Positions 1-11,605 of a stretch of DNA of 64,000 bases are shown here, piece by piece. The position numbers were made by a program, and so were the translations under genes. Position 1 is the first letter of the stretch, and each line of letters starts with the position of its first letter. The DNA is taken from NCBI GenBank assembly GCA_030248065.1, contig JASAMV010004154.1, positions 1 through 64,000 on the forward strand. The letters are read 5' to 3'. This DNA is from Rhynchonema sp. JSB1_4 (Eukaryota; Nematoda; Chromadorea; Monhysterida; Xyalidae). The notes under the pieces are model-generated. The model was not told the origin of the DNA and did no database searches. It saw nothing but the letters and a program-made list of their open reading frames with translations.

Positions 1-75
1 GGGGGATAGTGTACCACCTGAGGGGAGGTAGCGTACACGAGGGGGACCCCCTTTCCTCCCCCAGGAACTGCACTG
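1..75. mobile_element. Right end of a CAGTG-type hAT-like element (family A)
   Basis: The segment has G-run/word repeats (GATAGTGTACC) and ends CCAGGAACTGCACTG at 75. It matches the right part of the complete copy at 45938-46323. The left part lies outside the window. Confidence 0.7.
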
Positions 76-191
76 AGTGGGATTATCATCACTCTAATTT
101 TGTTTCACGTTTTTATACAAACGGTTGAAATTTTTGTATTTAATTTTTGTGTGTTTGTATTTTTATCCTTTGTTCGACAACGGATCAAAAC

Positions 192-3100
192 ATGCACATA
201 CGTGCACCAAAACCACCACAAAAGGCATCTTCAAAACGATCAACCAATATGCGCTCCAATTCCAGATCTCTGCACGAATGCAATGGCAGCGGTAATGATA
301 TATCAATGGACGAATATTATTGCTCGGGACCGAATGCCTCCCACGATCAGGTTTGATACTTGTTGCCTTTCTGCATATTTTTTAAAATTTCACAAAATCT
401 CTCCAGTTTGAACATTAATTTTTTTAACGTTCAACGTTAATTTGCGTCGGATTAACTTAACCGTTTTCGGTGCAGGCGAAGTTGCAAAAGACGGACTCGA
501 ACTTTTCTGGTTCGCATCACCACTATTGTGATTCGGTGTTGGAGGCGGACGACGAGAATAGAGACGATAATGATGATGGTTGGTATTGGTGCGCAGATGG
601 CAGACATTTTGACTTTTTTCGCTTTGAGCAGCTAAAGACAAGTGAACTAGCCCTGAAAAGTGAACGTCATGTCATTCACGTGCGAAAATAAATTTTGTAC
701 TCACTCTCACTGCGTGGAAGTTCATGTGAGAGTTCGAGAATTGTTTTGTTTGTCTTTGTCAATTCGAAGAACAGCGAATGGTGATCGAAACGTTAAATAA
801 AAAACAGCATTTTTGTTCATGTGTCGAAACATTATATTCAGTGGGTGGCGATGCGCACGTGGTTGGCTCGCACGAATGTCTGCATTTGTCGGATAAACAC
901 GGCGCCCCACATGATTTGGTCGTTATGCCGATCGGTTAGTTGCCATATTTTTCTCGTTCTGTTAGCGCGATGTTAAGATGTCTCTATGTTCCAATGCTTT
1001 TCTGTGCTTGGCAGAAGACCCCCTTCTTGCCTACGCCCAATTGCTGCAAGCCCATACGTGTTACGATGCGATGCCGAACAACAATAAACTAGTGGTGCTC
1101 GATCTGAAAATGGATCTGTGGAAGGCGTTCTATGGATTGTTGTATAACAGTGAGTGGAGTCGTACTGAAATTTGTATTTTTCCTGTTTTATTCGCAGTCG
1201 GTCTTTTGTTTGATAGATTTAGCTTTGCGTTTGCAACATGATCAGGCAAAGACAAAGAAAACAGCTAGATAAAAATTCGCTTTTCACCTACTAAGGTGTT
1301 AAAGACTTGATTTTTTGCTTTGCATTTTAATATTAACAGATCTCACTCATGTTGACATTGATCGAGAGAAACGTTTGGCGCCCGAGGCTGGAATTGAGAA
1401 GTTCTTTATGCGAAAAAGTGTTTCTCGACTTGGCTAAGTGCGTTATTCAATAGACAGCAATCCCGCAAACCGATGTAAAACTTGGTGATCGGATCGGATC
1501 TGCCTTTATCGCGTAAGATTTCTTCATTGAAGATCGTTAGAGAAATATTGTACCAGTGTGTCACTAATTTTGACAAGCGTAAAAGGTGTTCATTTTTGGT
1601 CTCGGAACAACTTAACTTTCACGCTGCTGTCAGTAAATTTCTTAATATCCTTGATACAAAAATCGCGTGCAACCAAGGCAGATTCGATGCGATCGCCGAC
1701 TTTGCTGTCGACCATTATTTCACTTTCTGGCCCTATATTTTCAACCCCCCCCCATTCCACAGGCACCCGTTCCGCCATGTTGTTCGACACCGAACGACAA
1801 ACGTGGGCCGGCGTGATCACAATCACCGATTTCATTCACGCGTTACTCAAATTCGATGTGCATCAACGACTGGCTAACAAACCGAGTGGAGGATTGAATG
1901 AGCAGGGTGTGTACAGTGTAACTTCTTTACGGTCTTTGTTATAGTAAATCCCTCTTTAGAGTGACAGAAAGTTTACTCCCCTCAGTCTGCCGTTTAACTG
2001 GTGAGTTGTCCTGTGGTTGGTGACGGAAAGTGTCGGCTTTCGATCTTCTTACTGTGACCAGCGTCTGAAACAGACTGTGTATTTTTTGTGTGTAATAAAT
2101 GTAGCAAATCATCATATTTAATGAGTGAGTGATGGCCTTTATTCGTATTTTAGGTCGTCTGATTGCACAGAAGAGTAACTCGACGACAAACGTTCCCGCG
2201 CCCGCACACAGCCAACCTCCTTTAGGTATTCTCATTGTTATTTGCTATTTATAAAAAACTTTGATCAGTTTTCAAGACCTTTTCTCCAGACAAGGCGAAT
2301 AGCACTGAGTCACGACCTCCGACATCACGACTGATTGAGGCGTACTTCGCTAATCAAACCGTGGGATCGTGGAAAAGTGCGCGTTTTCGTTTTTTTTATT
2401 TTTTGGGTTGCAGTTTATTTTTTTGCGTTACTTTTTCAAAACGACGACCATGATAATTGATGAATGCTGAATCAGGCTGTTCGTTTGGCCGTTTCCAGAT
2501 CATATTTGGAAATTTTGTTTGCAGAACCTTGTGTTTTCTGTTATGAAGCAGTTGTACGAACGAAAGCGCATTTAATTGTTTCGCAAAACAATTTCGCCAC
2601 AGAATTTTGTTTGTTTTTCTACTTGAAGCTTGCTATCGGACTGTCCAATGATGTGGGGCACTTAGTCGTCTCGGTAAACATTTTCCTTCGTTTTGCAGAA
2701 CTACTCGATGCTGACATCGGACGCCGATCCTTTCTATCGATCAACGTCAATATGAGGTTAGACAAAAATATTTCAACCTGGAAGAGGTGTCCCTCTCGGT
2801 TGCGCCTTGCCCCTTCCGTGGTACGCTTGTAGTAGTAGTAGTACTTTATTTCGTTTCAGACACGAAAATTGTAAACATCAACAACCGCTCGAGGCGTGAC
2901 AGTAACGATGAATACCTAGGTTTTTACAATTTAGCCGGCACCAATTACATAAAGAGTTGGAGTACATTTGCATGAATATAATAATTCAACACTATAATGA
3001 CAATGTTACACAACTGACACACACAATAATATTTGCGCGCCACACCACAACACGATCTGAACATTATGCAATTATGCTTGTCCTTATCCTCCCCGTCATG

Positions 3101-5474
3101 ATACCCAATTTCTGTCTGAAATAGGCAAACTTAGGCCTGAAATAGGTTTCGGGCCTTCAACCTTGTCAAAAATCGCCAAAATGCCTTTTACATGTTTCTT
3201 TTAAAAAGGGTAAAAAACAGGTCTAATTTTACGCCTCAGAAGTAACTTTTTCTAAAATTTGGGTCTTCCGAATTCGCCTTCTCCCCTTCCGGACCAGGAC
3301 CCATACCGCTTGTCACCACAAGGAGGGTAGAGTATATATCACATTTTCCAGTCTGCTGGCGGCATGCCGACGTCTAATTGGCAGTCGTGTACGTCGCATG
3401 CCCGTCATTGACAGCGAAAACGGCAACCCGTTGTTTGTGCTATCCAATGAACGGGTGCTCAAGTTCATGTGGATTTTTGTAAGTTGGTTTTTCTATTCAG
3501 TGACTGTCATTTGTGATTCGTGATTTCACTTTTACTTTTGACTTCCGATCCGTGGTTATATTCTTGTAAGCAGCAGGCTTGGGCGCTCACACGTACGCGC
3601 TTACTTTTGCGCAGTTGTGGCTGTGTAACAAAAGTAGAGATGCTCAGAGCAACATTCAGACAATTTGTTTCAGGGCAAAACAATGCCTCGTTCCGCCCTA
3701 CTTGACTACACACCAAAACAACTTGGTGTGGGCACGTGGAAGGATCTGTTGTTTGTGAGTTTCATTGAAACATAATTTTTTAATTATGTTTGTGAATTCC
3801 CTGTTCATGGAAAAAGATTTTCTTCAACAGGTTCATCCCGACACACTGTTATGGCATGCACTTGAACTGCTCATTCAACAAGATGTGTCCGGTGAGACAG
3901 TGTCTTGATGTTTTCATGAATTTGTGGCATTGAAGCGCGTTTATGGTCGGGCTTATTGGTTTACGGCCGATTCAGATTGTCAACTGAAGTAGTCAACTCA
4001 CGCAGAATACCGTGTATTATTTCTCGCGCTCACGACGACATTAATTGACGGTTTGAGTTAACCACATATTGCCTATCGTAATCAGAAGTTGAGTACCGTC
4101 TGCCAAAAAAGCTCTGTCTAAAACAAAACTACCTGTCATATTCTCTCCTTTCCTTTCCTGTGGGAATAAGAGGCTAAACGCTGTTCTGATTAGTAACAAA
4201 CTGCAACGTTTGCAGCGGTGCCGGTGATCGAACGCGGCACGAACAAAGTGCTCGACGTGTATTCGCGATTCGACGTGGTTGGTCTTTGTGCCGAAAACCT
4301 GTTGGACAATTTGCACGGCGCCACTGTGCATGACGCGTTGGGCTATAAACGACAGGTTGGCGTGTCCACGCATTTGGATGTAGTTGTGTGAGCAGCGACC
4401 AAAAACAGGCAAATTTTTGCTCGCTTGCATTATTAGTGCAGTTTTTTGCCTCAAGTTACTGAATTCATATTTTTCCCACAAAATAAACACCAAAATGTCA
4501 CTTTCTGCGTCTTCGGAAACATTTGGTTCGAAGAAAATTTTTTCTCAAAATTCTTCTCTCAGCAAAACTGATGTTTTGAACCGCAAGTGTCGGGTGTCGG
4601 TCCCAAAAAAACCGACCCCCGACATCTGGAGGCACCCGACACCTACACTTTTTTGACAGCCGACACCCGACATCTCTCGAACCCTAGCCTAAAGTGGGCA
4701 TTTTTTGCCTAATATAGGTAATTTTTCGTCAACGTGGTCAGAAATCGTCAAAATACCTTTTTTATGGAAATTTTTTCCAAAGGGGCAAAATCTGAATTAA
4801 TTTTCCACCTCAAAAATATCCTTTTCCTGAATTTTGAATCTTCTCCCTAATCTTTTCCCAGAGGGAACACCAATTACCCATCCAAGAAATTAGAGTTCTC
4901 TAATTTGCCCGCCGGACAGGAACTACATTGGTGCCGGCTTTTGATCCACAGTTTCGTGCCCCCACACTTATGTTTTGGTTTACCCAGATAATAACCAGTT
5001 GATTGATGTCGCAGATCCACGCATCCAACCCGATGCCATTGGTGTCATGCAAAGAGCACGATGTGATTGAAAAGGTGCTGGTGACGTTGGTGGACTACGA
5101 TGTGCACAGGGTGGTGATTGTCGATGACAAAGCACGGCTGTTGGTGGGTTGTTTGCTGGTGTGGCCAATGTCAATGATCAAACGTGGTCAATTTGATCAA
5201 TCACCAATCATGCTTGTTGCAGGGCATCGTCAGCGTGTCCGACCTGATCTCGTACCTTGTGCTCAAACCCTACAACGAATCGGTGGCGTCATGTCATCAT
5301 TCGGCATCATTCGCATCACATCCCTCGATGTCGCCCGTTAGTTCTTCTAGCATCTTTCAGGTTGACTTGAAATAAGGCGTGAATTTGTGATTGTTCTTCT
5401 TTTGATTTCGTCTTGATGTTTAGGCTGTACCGGAATCGAGACCCAAAACTTCCAGGGTTGTTATGCAAAGATAA
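192..5474 (+). CDS. aakg: AMP-activated protein kinase gamma subunit (four CBS repeats)
   Basis: This is the regulatory, nucleotide-sensing subunit of cytosolic/nuclear AMPK. The exons I read are 192-350, 476-578, 842-934, 1015-1149, 1763-1906, 2154-2225, 2290-2376, 2699-2756, 3352-3478, 3674-3754, 3831-3891, 4216-4355, 5015-5143, 5223-5360 and 5424-5474. They total 1578 nt (525 aa) and all junctions are in phase. CBS1 begins near residue 119 (LLAYAQLLQAHTCYD..TITDF). CBS2 ends VRRMPVIDSENGNPLFVLS near 326, CBS3 contains VPVIERG..SRFDV (about 373-400), and CBS4 contains DVHRVVIVD..GIVSVSDLI (about 440-475). Asp residues of the TD/FD/SD motifs and the His-Arg of CBS4 are present. The CBS2 His-Arg pair reads Arg-Arg. 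The CBS1-CBS2 linker is longer than in mammals (about residues 200-262). ATG 192 is the first in-frame Met after an upstream stop, but an earlier exon outside the window is possible. Introns carry old transposon copies. Confidence 0.93.
3110..3300. mobile_element. Degenerate family-A element relic in AMPK intron 8
   Basis: AT-rich sequence with AGGCCT-type core words is followed by CCGGACCAGGACCC, a decayed version of the family-A terminus. A GTA microsatellite lies at about 2826-2845 in the same intron. No target duplication is recognisable. Confidence 0.4.
3955..4070. repeat. Relic of a repeat also found in the giant palindrome
   Basis: The run around GTGTATTATTTCTCGC, flanked by GTCAACTCA words, resembles 6140-6290 and its inverted copy at about 7930-8095. 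It lies in AMPK intron 11. Confidence 0.4.
4396..4686. mobile_element. Element I copy 1 (hAT-like, TAGGG terminus, left end lost)
   Basis: It shares its core (from about GACCAAAAACAGGC) and its CCGACACCCGACATCT words with 50543-50974. It ends with the terminus CTCTCGAACCCTA at 4686. The left terminal repeat is missing, so this is a truncated copy inside AMPK intron 12. Confidence 0.7.
4690..4938. mobile_element. Degenerate family-A element in AMPK intron 12
   Basis: It reads as a reversed family-A core (AGG..TTTTGCC words, a TTTATGG..CC stretch, then CCGGACAGGAACTACATTG). It is older and more diverged than the copies at 24571, 32408 and 45938. Confidence 0.55.
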
Positions 5475-5735
5475 AATGTTTTATCAAGTGCGTAAAATGA
5501 AAAGACTGCAATGAATGGTTGATGCGGTCATATGGTCATATTTCATTGCAATGGTTCCTCAGAAGTTAACAAAAAAATCAATCTAGATTCACAGCCCAAT
5601 CATAATTTCAGTCATTATTTTCTCCGTCGTCGTCATCAGAATGGAATCTGGGCGGGCCCCGACACCGCGGAAGAGAGGAACGGAAGGAAGGGCCCCGGGC
5701 CAACTCCCAAACCATCCGGGGGGGTGCGGGAGGAG

Positions 5736-8700
5736 GCCGCATTCACAATGCAGCGGATTAGCGGGTTAGCGGATTAGCGGATTAGCGGGTTGCGGATTAG
5801 CGGGCCCGCTTTTCGCGCACGCTTTTGCATTCACAATGGAAATTGAAAAAGCGGATTAGCGGGTCAGCTAATTGGAGACCCGCTAATCCGCTAATCCGCA
5901 AAAAGTGTTTGCGCTTACAATGCACGTCGTCCGAGTTTAGGTGAAAGGGTAGATTTACTTCAAAATTTTGTTGTTTGTGTCTTTCTTTGTTCAACAAATG
6001 GCAAATTACACACATCAAATCAATCAAATCTTGTTATTCTAAATGTTTCATTGGATTGCAGCATTTCCACAACCAATCAACAGAAATATAGGAACACCGA
6101 TCACGAAAATAGCACGAATAACACATAGGCGTATATTAGAGTGGTCAACTCAAGTGGTCGAATCACTTTGTCAACTTACATTGTAGATTCGTCAACTCAC
6201 CCCGAATGCCATGTATTATTTCTCGCATTTATTTGGGACTGCTGTGAGTTGACTAAGTGTGACCACTTGAGTTAACCATTGTAATATTAGCCAAACTTCG
6301 ACCACATGCGCCTCAGGGCGCAGTGTTTTTATGCACGAACAAACCTTCGCGTGTGTGATATCATAAGCACTGCACTGTCTAGTTTAGCGCAACACAGACT
6401 TGAAGTTTACACGCAGCTAGGTTTATCACTCACTTTATAGCACGATCGATGCAGAGCTGCGAAGCGCAGCGGTAGCGTGCTGGCCTGCTGAATAATAGGG
6501 CGCGTGTATGGGCAATCGGCTCACACATACACACACCATCACAGCACACCCTAAAAAAAAACCCCCAAAACCACACCCGACACCGCCCATGGACATTACT
6601 TTACATTATTTTTTCAGTTTTTTTGTTTTCATATGAAACGGTGTAAAAATAGTTGGCCGCTGTGGCAAAAATGTGAATCAGTTGAATTGCATTCTCGCGC
6701 TGATTGTTCAATGCAAGTTATTTCTTCAGTGGCTGGCCGGCTGGCTTTACTTTCGCCACGATGCAAAGCCCGTCGGAAAAACAGCAAGCACATTTTGCAA
6801 TACAGCATTTTGCAACCATGTCGTGTTGAGTCGAAACTGAACGCGATAATGATACCATACGTTGTAAAAAATCTCTTTTCCAAACATCAAACTGCAACAA
6901 AAACGTTTCCAATGAACGCAGGTGGTTAAGCTGCTAATGTATACACTTTTTTCATGCTCTGAAAATGTTTTGAAGGCAAATAATAAACTTCTGAACGTGC
7001 GCCTCCGGTGCTAAGGCCGCATTCACAATGCAAGCGGATTAGCGGATTAGCCGATTAGCGGGCGAGATGCGCACGCTTTTGCATTCACAATGCAAAAAGC
7101 GGATTAGCGGGTTAGCGGATTAGCGGGCGAGCAACTTTTCACACCCGCTAATCCGCTAATCTGCTGCACGCGTGTGCATTCACAATGCAAAGCGGATTAG
7201 CCTGTTAGCGGATTAGCGGGTCCGCTAATCCGCTTTTCACGATTAGAACTGGTTCTATTTTTTTTGCGGATTAGCACCGGAGGCGCACGTTCAGAAGTTT
7301 ATTATTTGCCTTCAAAACATTTTCAGAGCATGAAAAAAGTGTATACATTAGCAGCTTAACCACCTGCGTTCATTGGAAACGTTTTTGTTGCAGTTTGATG
7401 TTTGGAAAAGAGATTTTTTACAACGTATGGTATCATTATCGCGTTCAGTTTCGACTCTACACGACAAGGTTGTAAAATGCTGTATTACAAAATGTGCTTG
7501 CTGTTTTTTCCGACGGGCTTTGCATCGTGGCGAAAGTAAAGCCAGCCAGCCAGCCACTGAAGAAATAACTTGCATCGAACAATCAATGCGAGAATGCAAT
7601 TCAACTCATTCACATTTTTGCCACAGCAGCCAGCTATTTTTACACGGTTTCATATGAAAACAAAAAAACTGAAGAAATAATGTAAAGTGATGTCCATGGG
7701 CGGTGTCGTACACGCGCCCTATTATTCAGCAGGCCAGCACGCTACCGCTGCGCTTCGCAGCTCTGCATCGATCGTGCTATAAAGCGAGTGATAAACCTAG
7801 CAGCGTGTAAACTGCAAGTCTGTGTTGCGCTAAACTAGACAGTGCAGTGCTTATGATATCACACACGCGAAGGTTTGTTCGTGCATAAACACTGCGTCCT
7901 GCCTGAGGCGCATGTGGTCGAAGTTTGGCTAATATTACAATGGTCAACTCAAGTGGTCAAATCACTTAGTCAACTCACAGCAGTCCCAAATAAATGCGAG
8001 AAATAATACATGGCATTCGGGGTGAGTTGACGAATCTACAATGTAAGTTGACAAAGTGATTCGACCACTTGAGTTGACCACTCTAATATACGCCTATGTG
8101 TTATTCGTGCTATTTTCGTGATCGGTGTTCCTATATTTCTGTTTATTGGTTGGAAATGCTGCAATCCAATGAAACATTTAGAATAACAACATTTGATTGA
8201 TTTGATGTGTGTAATTTGCCATTTGTTGAACAAAGAAAGACACAAACAACAAAATTTTGAAGTAAATCTACTTTTTCACCTAAACTCGGACGACGTGCAT
8301 TGTGAGCGCAAACACTTTTTGCGGATTAGCGGATTAGCGGGTTAGCGGATTAGCGGGTCTCCAATTAGCTGACCCGCTAATCCGCTTTTTCAATTTCCAT
8401 TGTGAATGCAAAAGCGTGCGCGAAAAGCGGGCCCGCTAATCCGCAACCCGCTAATCCGCTAATCCGCTAACCCGCTAATCCGCTGCATTGTGAATGCGGC
8501 CTAATCCGCAAAAAAATAGAACCAGTTCTAATCGTGAAAAGCGGATTAGCGGACCCGCTAATCCGCTAACAGGCTAATCCGCTTTGCATTGTGAATGCAT
8601 ACGCGTGCAGCGGATTACCGGATTAGCGGGTGTGAAAAGTTGCTCGCCCGCTAATCCGCTAACCGGCTAATCCGCTTTTTGCATTGTGAATGCGAAAGCG

Positions 8701-8751
8701 TGCGCATCTCGCCCGCTAATCCGCTAATCCGCTTGCATTGTGAATGCGGCC
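5736..8751. repeat. Giant inverted repeat (about 1.2-kb arms) built on GCGGATTAGCGG arrays
   Basis: The left arm, about 5736-7011, is the reverse complement of about 7269-8501. The loop, 7012-7268, is itself present as a reverse complement immediately outside the right arm at 8502-8751. Arm ends and loop consist of repeated GCGGATTAGCGG words, with a repeated near-palindrome GCATTCACAATGC. The arm interiors are non-repetitive, 6060-6960 and 7300-8280. The left arm has about 75 bp (after 6505) missing from the right. ORFs in the arms are mirror images of each other and look non-coding. It resembles a foldback element in design, though no transposase is present. Confidence 0.9.
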
Positions 8752-9234
8752 TTAGTGCTGTGAATTTAGAATGTTAGTGAGGTGCGCACAAGCAAGTATT
8801 GCATCGTTCATTTCTAACAACAATCCTTCGGTCTGATAAACGTTTTCGTGCTTGTTGCGAAACAGTGTGCATAGTTTCGAAGTTGTTATGCGTGTGTCGT
8901 GTGTGAAACATTAGCGTTCGAAGACGGTGTAATTCTCTCATTATGTAACGCTGATCGATACGTGTCTGTTTCTGTAAGGACAGATCTTTCAACCAAAAAT
9001 GGCACACTCAGAATTCAAGATTTTGCAATCGGCATCCCAACTTGCCATTGTTTCAGACACGGGGTGGAGATAAAGCACGAGATGTGACGTAAGCCAATTG
9101 AAAATGCAGTGATGAAATATTAAAGGAGATGCATTAAAATCCGCCGAGCAGAACCCTACTAACGCCACGGGAACGCGCCGTTTTTTAACACCCCACCGCC
9201 CACATACGCAACTGCCTTCGATCCAGACACCACC

Positions 9235-9399
9235 ATGCTCCCCCTAACGATGCAAATGTTTCAGCCCTCGCCCGACCGTGGCCGTTCGTCAGCTCTCAAC
9301 TCCGTGAATTCGTCATGTCAATTCACAATGGACGCAATCCCCGAAGAACGATACGCGTCCGTTGCGTCACAAGCACTGATCGGCAAGATCACGCCATAG
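9235..9399 (+). CDS. Uncertain short coding stretch, 54 aa
   Basis: A GC-rich ORF in an otherwise AT-rich region begins at ATG 9235, preceded by CCACC, and stops at 9399. It encodes MLPLTMQMFQPSPDRGR.. ending SQALIGKITP. It may be the last exon of an unseen gene: a possible acceptor CTTCGATCCAG ends at 9226. It does not join the AMPK gamma exon at 5360 in phase. I recognise no domain. An overlapping frame from 9155 is also open, so the real frame is unsure. Confidence 0.3.
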   Translation: MLPLTMQMFQPSPDRGRSSALNSVNSSCQFTMDAIPEERYASVASQALIGKITP

Positions 9400-11605
9400 A
9401 TTGGCGTGTACGTCGGTTATTTATTTATTATGACTATTTGAGTGTTTGTTTGTTTGTTTCTACATTAGCTGTGCTTCGATTTCGTTGCAATCTTACACTA
9501 CACCACCCACCCTTATCTTTGTTGTTGTACGAAATACAATGTATCCTCTGTATAGTGATCCTCTAGTGGATATTTTTGAACGACATATGGACCCTAATCT
9601 GCCGTAAACCTGATTCCTGCCACCATGGTGAATATTCTTTATAGTGACTGACGGGTGCCGCCGATCACTATTAGGAGGATAGACTGTATTAGCTCCATAC
9701 CTACTTATTCCTATGGGTGTAATTTGTGTTTGGGATTACAAGCATAACTGATTGTATTTGCGACTATCTGGGTAGCTTTCCAATCATGGTATAATAACTA
9801 CAAGTTAGTGAGTTTACACATAAAGTTATTGCGGGCTGCGCGGATTTGACCTGCTTCGAGAGTGGTATCGTTATTTTCTGAAAGTGAATGACCTTTCTAC
9901 AATCTCACAAGCTACATTATGTGAATAATTCGAGCATATTTTGTGCTGTACAGTAAATACGTATGTATGTATAAGGTTTTGTTTGATCCACCACCATATT
10001 TTTTGTATCTTTCGTTAGATTAGTGCGGTGTTCGTTCTCTGGTTTGTGTTTGTTGCTCTCTGTTTGTTGTGTGTTCTATATTTTGCAATTCCAATCACAA
10101 ATTGTGTGCCTGTATTATACGTAGCTGTAGTGTGCTGTAAACTTGTGTGTAGAACCTAGACAGTAATAAAGAAATAGTTGAATTTTGATTTCACCCAAAG
10201 TGTATATTGTGTTGTATCGTTTTGTAGATGGCGTGTGGTAGCTATACTAGTTTTGCGATCTAGACATAACTTTCTAAACTCCCGAATGCCCTCCAATGAG
10301 TATGAATGCATTTGAACAACGAATATCATTTTGTGTTTCTGATTCACAATAATTCAACTAAGCCGTTTACGTGCGATTCTATCTGATGTGTCCTTTTGAA
10401 TATCTTGCTGCTGTTAATTCTTTTGGCCAATAATAATATTATGTCATCGTGACTTCTTACAAAAACTGTTCTTTCATCGTTACACGCAAGTGCTAATTTA
10501 TTGTTTCCATTTCTAACTTGTTATTCCCCAAAACTATCCAGGGTTGTGTGAGTGTCCAGAAAGGCATCAATATTTTATTGTCTGTTTGCTGTAATATTTC
10601 TTAAACCAAGACGATTAGTTTAGCAAGCCGTGCAATCCCACATGCAAGAATCGTAATTGCTTTGTTTTTCTGCGTATTGTGCGACGTTAAAGTCACCAAA
10701 TTTTGCAAATTGTGCAGCTAAACCTATGACCTTACCGTAGTATTTCTGTTGTATGTATTCAGATTCTACATTTACCGTTATTCGAGCCAAGATCGCAACA
10801 AAAGCACAGCAGTTTCAAGTTTCTCAAATCGCTTACATAGTGTCACTTCTCTTTTTTATGTCTGCACCAATAGCCCTTATAAATTTTGGAGGTCTTTGTT
10901 GAATTGTAACTGAACGTTTTGTCGCATAGTGCGAATAAAACGTGAAATGATCGTTTATGTTGGGAGTTATAAATTTATGGCATTAAAAAGCTTGTGTGTT
11001 CTTAAATTACAGTGTTTAACTTTTTCGCATTCATTTGGAGGCTTCGTGTCGCAGACAATTTACATTGATCGACACAAAAAGGTATGTACAGCATACCTTG
11101 GTATGTATGTACATAGTATCACCATTTGACGGAGTTTTTAAAATGTTCAGATTACTGACGGACAATTTATAGCTTTATCATCGATGTGCTGAAGGCCACA
11201 CCGTTGCATAGTTATCGACATGCCATATGGTGTTATTGATCAGAAACTGATTGTTCGCAGTGTGAAGGCTACAGATTAGATTATGAAAATACGATCCCTG
11301 ATGTATAACAATAATATTAAATTAAATGCGATTTTTATGTACACAATGCACTCTGATTACGCTGGTTGCTTGAAAATGAGTGCACACTTTTTGAATAAGA
11401 CTAGAACAAATGGACAAACAATCACAATACAGTTGTTGTGAAAGACAAACTTTTGCAGATGTTCCACAAAAATAATGTGGATGTACTGTATACAGTTTTT
11501 ACACAAAATGTGGAAATATACTAAGCGCTATCAGAATCTTCATGTGTTGCACCCGCAAATCACCATCAAAGCTTCACAATCCAAGTGTGAATTGAAAAGC
11601 CACAC
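9400..11605. other. No gene seen; AT-rich intergenic or 3' untranslated sequence
   Basis: Only short, low-quality ORFs are present. An AATAAA at about 10165 could end a plus-strand transcript covering the 9235 ORF. I see no terminal repeats or coding similarity. Confidence 0.5.

Noticed and set aside
5184..5375. AMPK gamma ending at the in-frame stop at 5375 (..FQVDLK)
   Set aside because: A GT at 5361 and an acceptor at 5423 give an in-phase last exon ending 5474. The read-through form remains possible but needs an unspliced intron.
6629..7657. Matching ORFs of 80-98 aa at 6629-6929 and 7348-7657
   Set aside because: They are mirror images within the palindrome and occur on both strands of the same sequence; no coding signature.
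9155..9399. The 9235 ORF as an alternative last exon of AMPK gamma
   Set aside because: The exon ending at 5360 is in phase zero, and the candidate acceptor at 9226 would put the ORF out of frame.
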